Shown piece by piece: positions 12,041 to 12,066 of a stretch of DNA of 12,066 nt. The position numbers and the translations under genes are program-made. This DNA comes from Baffinella frigidus (lineage: Eukaryota > Cryptophyceae > Cryptomonadales > Baffinellaceae): assembly GCA_026770585.1 (NCBI GenBank), contig MU646342.1, positions 508,350-520,415 on the forward strand, in the 5' to 3' direction. The notes below the pieces were generated by a model, which searched no databases, was not told where the DNA came from, and saw only the letters and a list, made by a program, of their open reading frames with translations. Position 1 is the first letter of the stretch, and each line of letters begins with the position of its first letter.

Positions 12041-12066
12041 TATCATGCCGCTCACAGCCGGGCCTG

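Larger units (their letters stand above)
11456..12066 (+). other. Intron after exon E (incomplete)
   Basis: This begins GTGCGTGTTAGG and contains copies of the end of exon E, a small hairpin, telomere-like bases (11795-11875) and a TATAC/ATCTATTG-type minisatellite. The last 16 bases (12051-12066) match 11404-11419 inside exon E closely, so another exon E copy continues past the window edge. Confidence 0.55.

Noticed and set aside
1-12066. tRNA, rRNA, snRNA genes, and protein genes of transposons
   Set aside because: No cloverleaf, rRNA core or reverse transcriptase or transposase motifs were noticed by eye on either strand. A covariance or profile search would be needed to exclude them fully.

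Overview
This window looks like nuclear DNA of a eukaryotic microalga or protist. The evidence is GT-AG introns splitting one protein into short exons, abundant microsatellites, dispersed short foldback elements, and many interstitial tracts of the Arabidopsis-type telomere repeat (TTTAGGG, often degenerated to TTCAGGG) on both strands. Green algae, dinoflagellates and chromerids use that telomere repeat. I cannot choose between them from sequence alone, although mostly GT-AG introns argue mildly against a typical dinoflagellate. No complete bacterial-style open reading frame is believable here.

One gene can be read with confidence. Five exons on the + strand (4739-4860, 6060-6120, 7008-7117, 8498-8566, 11348-11455) join in phase into about 156 residues. 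These read as three consecutive Armadillo (ARM) repeats of about 42-44 residues plus the start of a fourth. The gene is partial: no start codon, stop codon, promoter or polyadenylation site was identified, and it probably continues past both ends. Coding sequence is 470 bases of the 7.3 kb from 4739 to the end, so the introns (about 0.9-2.8 kb) dominate.

Bases 1-4738 hold no exon I can defend. They contain foldback elements (some nested), direct repeats, telomere-like tracts, a 130-bp tandem repeat, and a four-times repeated exon-like module (1001-2040) that could be the remains of an upstream exon junction.

The most unusual property is the make-up of the introns. Next to each of the five exons are several partial copies of the exon's end together with its splice site: last exon bases plus donor downstream, or acceptor plus first exon bases upstream. 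In the 6121-7007 intron these copies form an array of acceptor / pseudo-exon / GTGAGT-donor cassettes separated by micro-introns of 45-53 bases. Several copies carry in-frame stops or frameshifts. Between the copies lie telomere-like tracts, microsatellites, a 23-bp minisatellite apparently grown from exon sequence, and long-armed foldback elements, two with good target-site duplications. Together this looks like introns growing by repeated duplication across splice junctions, combined with bursts of non-autonomous foldback elements.
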